This document shows positions 62,499 through 64,000 of a stretch of DNA of 64,000 nt, piece by piece; positions within the stretch are counted from its first letter, which is position 1, and every line of letters begins with the position of its first letter. The notes beneath the pieces were generated by a model. That model was not told the DNA's origin, did not search any database, and was given only the letters and a program-made list of their open reading frames with translations. The translations under genes and the position numbers were made by a program. Source of the DNA: Paenibacillus xylaniclasticus (GTDB lineage: Bacteria; Bacillota; Bacilli; Paenibacillales; Paenibacillaceae); the NCBI RefSeq assembly GCF_004001065.1, contig NZ_BIML01000023.1, forward strand, positions 1 to 64,000, given 5' to 3'.

Positions 62499-62563
62499 AT
62501 GAACATTAATAATAACTATTTGAACAGTAGTTCTCCAGACTAAGTGAGGTTATTAATGTTCAT
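62499..62563 (+). repeat. Perfect 14-bp inverted repeat in the leader
   Basis: ATGAACATTAATAA (62499-62512) and TTATTAATGTTCAT (62550-62563) are exact reverse complements, 37 bases apart. The right arm ends immediately before ATG 62564. Confidence 0.8.
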
Positions 62564-62629
62564 ATGGCTTTCGATAAGAAAATTGAAAGCGGTTTAAAAC
62601 TTCTAACAAGGTTGTTCTCCTTTACCTAG
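62564..62629 (+). CDS. Very short ORF, possible leader peptide
   Basis: Codes 21 residues (MAFDKKIESGLKLLTRLFSFT). GTGAGGTT ends 12 bases upstream, so the ribosome site is only moderate. The start adjoins the right arm of the inverted repeat, so folding could control it. Alternatively it is chance. Confidence 0.3.
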   Translation: MAFDKKIESGLKLLTRLFSFT

Positions 62630-62949
62630 TGCAGCGGATGCAATTCGAGTGACAACAACATCGCGAGCTTCCTGTCTTTTTAATATAAAGGATGATTTTG
62701 AAAGTTTCAATCAAATCCCATTTCGTAAGGAGCGAGTTAATATACTTCTTTATAGGGCTGTTATGGTTTGAGAAAGTCATTATAAAGAGTACATAGGAGA
62801 TGGATTGTATAAAGTAAAAAGATCTTTACCGCATAAATTAATACCTTAAATGCAGGTATGGTGGGCTTACAATATACATTGGATGTAGGTCTATTAATTA
62901 TTAGTACTTGGTTAAGTATTCCAAATATTAACCTGAGAGGACTTTACTG

Positions 62950-64000
62950 ATGCAGAAGATCGAAATAACAAAGAAGAATTTACTTCCTCAAAAAACGCAT
63001 TGGAGTGTGTACCGATGGATGTTATCCTTCCTGTCGGCATATAGGGGACCTTTTGTCATTGTATTCCTCATGGGTATTGTGATAACAACGGTTGAACTAT
63101 TGCTGCCGAAGGCTCTGCAAATTGTTATTGATAACGCGCTCCCTTCTAAGGATACAAGGCTTTTGTCCGAAATTTTTTTCTCGTTAATTGTTCTTGTTGC
63201 TATAAGTATATTTCTCACCTTAAAGAAAAATCTAATCGATAGAAGAATACGGGAAAACGTTGCCAGGGACGTACAAATAGGGATCTATCAGAAGATAAGA
63301 AAATTAGGGTTCTCCTATTTTGAAGAACACCCCGTCGGTGAAAGTATCGGACTGCTGCAGTCGGAGGTGGATGCTTTACAGCGGTTTTATAGAGAGTTGT
63401 TTCCTAGGTTTATTCAAACTGGACTGTTTTCGTTAATTAGCGTCCTAATGATGTGCACAATTAGTATTCCATTGGCTTTAATTATGTTTCCTACATTACT
63501 TCTTTACAATATTTTTGGCAGGAATTTGGATCGGAAAGTGTCCGACTATGGCAACAAATTTGCGGAACAGAGAGTTCATTTCAGTCAAACGATTTATGAG
63601 ATGCTATCGGCTCAAGTTGAATTGAGAACGAATGCAGCGGAGGAATGGGGGAATAAGCGTGGCGAAGAAGCCACTGAATCGCTTAATAAAGCATTGAGGC
63701 AGTCTTTTAACTTTATTAACTTAAGAAATGCAACACGGATATTTTTTCAATATATTGGATCTATCGTTACTATTATGTATGGCGTACACCTCTTACTCTC
63801 CAATGTTATTACAGTGGGTGAAATTTCTGCCTTTCTAATTTATTTTTTTACCGCCATGCAAAATATGACGTCCTTTATTATGCTGACATCTGAGCAACGA
63901 GTCATGATTCGACAGGCTCATCGCTTGTATGAGATTTATGCTGCGACCCCGGATGTTGTTGAGCAGAAAAATCCGATTGAACTGCAAGAAGTAAAAGGGC
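62950..64000 (+). CDS. ABC exporter, membrane domain (3' end outside window)
   Basis: The first 350 residues of a half-size ABC exporter: N-terminal cytosolic stretch (about 1-25) and six predicted helices of the ABC transmembrane domain, including VELLLPKALQIVIDNALP, SYFEEHPVGESIGLLQSEVD (coupling helix region) and VGEISAFLIYFFTAMQNM. The window ends at the linker before the ATPase domain. No C39 peptidase domain is present at the N-terminus. GAGAGGA lies before ATG 62950. AT-rich codon use sets it apart from the other genes, suggesting acquisition. The substrate could be a peptide, lipid or drug. Confidence 0.85.
   Translation, partial: MQKIEITKKNLLPQKTHWSVYRWMLSFLSAYRGPFVIVFLMGIVITTVELLLPKALQIVIDNALPSKDTRLLSEIFFSLIVLVAISIFLTLKKNLIDRRIRENVARDVQIGIYQKIRKLGFSYFEEHPVGESIGLLQSEVDALQRFYRELFPRFIQTGLFSLISVLMMCTISIPLALIMFPTLLLYNIFGRNLDRKVSDYGNKFAEQRVHFSQTIYEMLSAQVELRTNAAEEWGNKRGEEATESLNKALRQSFNFINLRNATRIFFQYIGSIVTIMYGVHLLLSNVITVGEISAFLIYFFTAMQNMTSFIMLTSEQRVMIRQAHRLYEIYAATPDVVEQKNPIELQEVKG

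Larger units (their letters stand above)
62281..62949 (+). other. AT-rich leader region before the ABC exporter
   Basis: About 670 bases, clearly more AT-rich than the rest of the window. It contains the divergent ytpI promoter, a good plus-strand promoter, a 14-bp inverted repeat, several very short ORFs and no long gene. See findings for the possible peptide-coding segment at about 62564-62771. Confidence 0.6.

Noticed and set aside
62499-62543. A 14-codon ORF starting at ATG 62499
   Set aside because: AGAAGG is only two bases from the ATG, too close to act as a ribosome site, and the start is part of the inverted repeat.

Overview
The window looks like chromosomal DNA of a Gram-positive, endospore-forming member of the Paenibacillaceae (Paenibacillus or a close relative). 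This is an inference from gene content: the cotJABC spore-coat operon, YhbH, four YheC/YheD spore-associated ATP-grasp proteins, the sufCDSUB order, odhAB, YhaM, YtoI/YtpI and an S-layer-anchored multimodular xylanase. Ribosome-binding sites are strong (AGGAGG type), TTG and GTG starts are frequent, and base composition is balanced, except for a clearly AT-rich stretch from about 62.3 kb to the end.

Layout. 0-8 kb: the 3' end of sbcC, a YcxB-like membrane protein, a giant GH10 xylanase (three N-terminal binding modules, GH10, CBM9, three SLH repeats), cysK and tRNA-Thr(CGT). 8-15 kb: yhaM, two FecCD-type iron permeases behind a Fur-like box, yhbH, a DUF423 protein and a membrane PAS-GGDEF-EAL protein with a degenerate GGDEF site. 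15-25 kb: a conserved unknown, yunC, the methionine-salvage pair mtnK-mtnA, a DUF1802 protein and the sufCDSUB iron-sulfur assembly operon. 25-37 kb: a gene remnant, two HD-GYP proteins flanking a molybdenum-cofactor cluster (moeB-like, a moaD-moaE fusion, moaA, a small possible molybdopterin-fold protein), a YunD-like nucleotidase, a YfkAB radical-SAM protein, a CNNM/CBS membrane protein and cotJABC.

37-47 kb: a small unknown protein behind a perfect 20-bp palindrome; a sugar-utilisation locus (AraC regulator, alpha/beta hydrolase and DUF3237 protein divergent from a TIM-barrel isomerase and a Gfo/Idh oxidoreductase); a DUF5680-like protein; odhA-odhB of the TCA cycle. 47-54 kb: a GNAT protein, a three-gene ABC-2 transporter, an HPP-like membrane protein and a D-Ala-D-Ala carboxypeptidase. 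54-60 kb: a five-gene minus-strand operon of four YheC/YheD ATP-grasp proteins plus a GNAT acetyltransferase, with a YheA-like (YlbF family) gene divergent from it. 60-64 kb: a small membrane protein, ytoI, ytpI, then an AT-rich leader with promoter, inverted repeat and tiny ORFs leading into an ABC exporter cut by the window end.

The least explained parts are the four-copy ATP-grasp/acetyltransferase operon, which could modify spore-coat material, and the AT-rich leader plus exporter at the right edge, which could be the start of a peptide export or immunity locus. Most of the rest is ordinary Bacillales core genome. Three c-di-GMP-turnover proteins lie in the window and none has an intact cyclase site.
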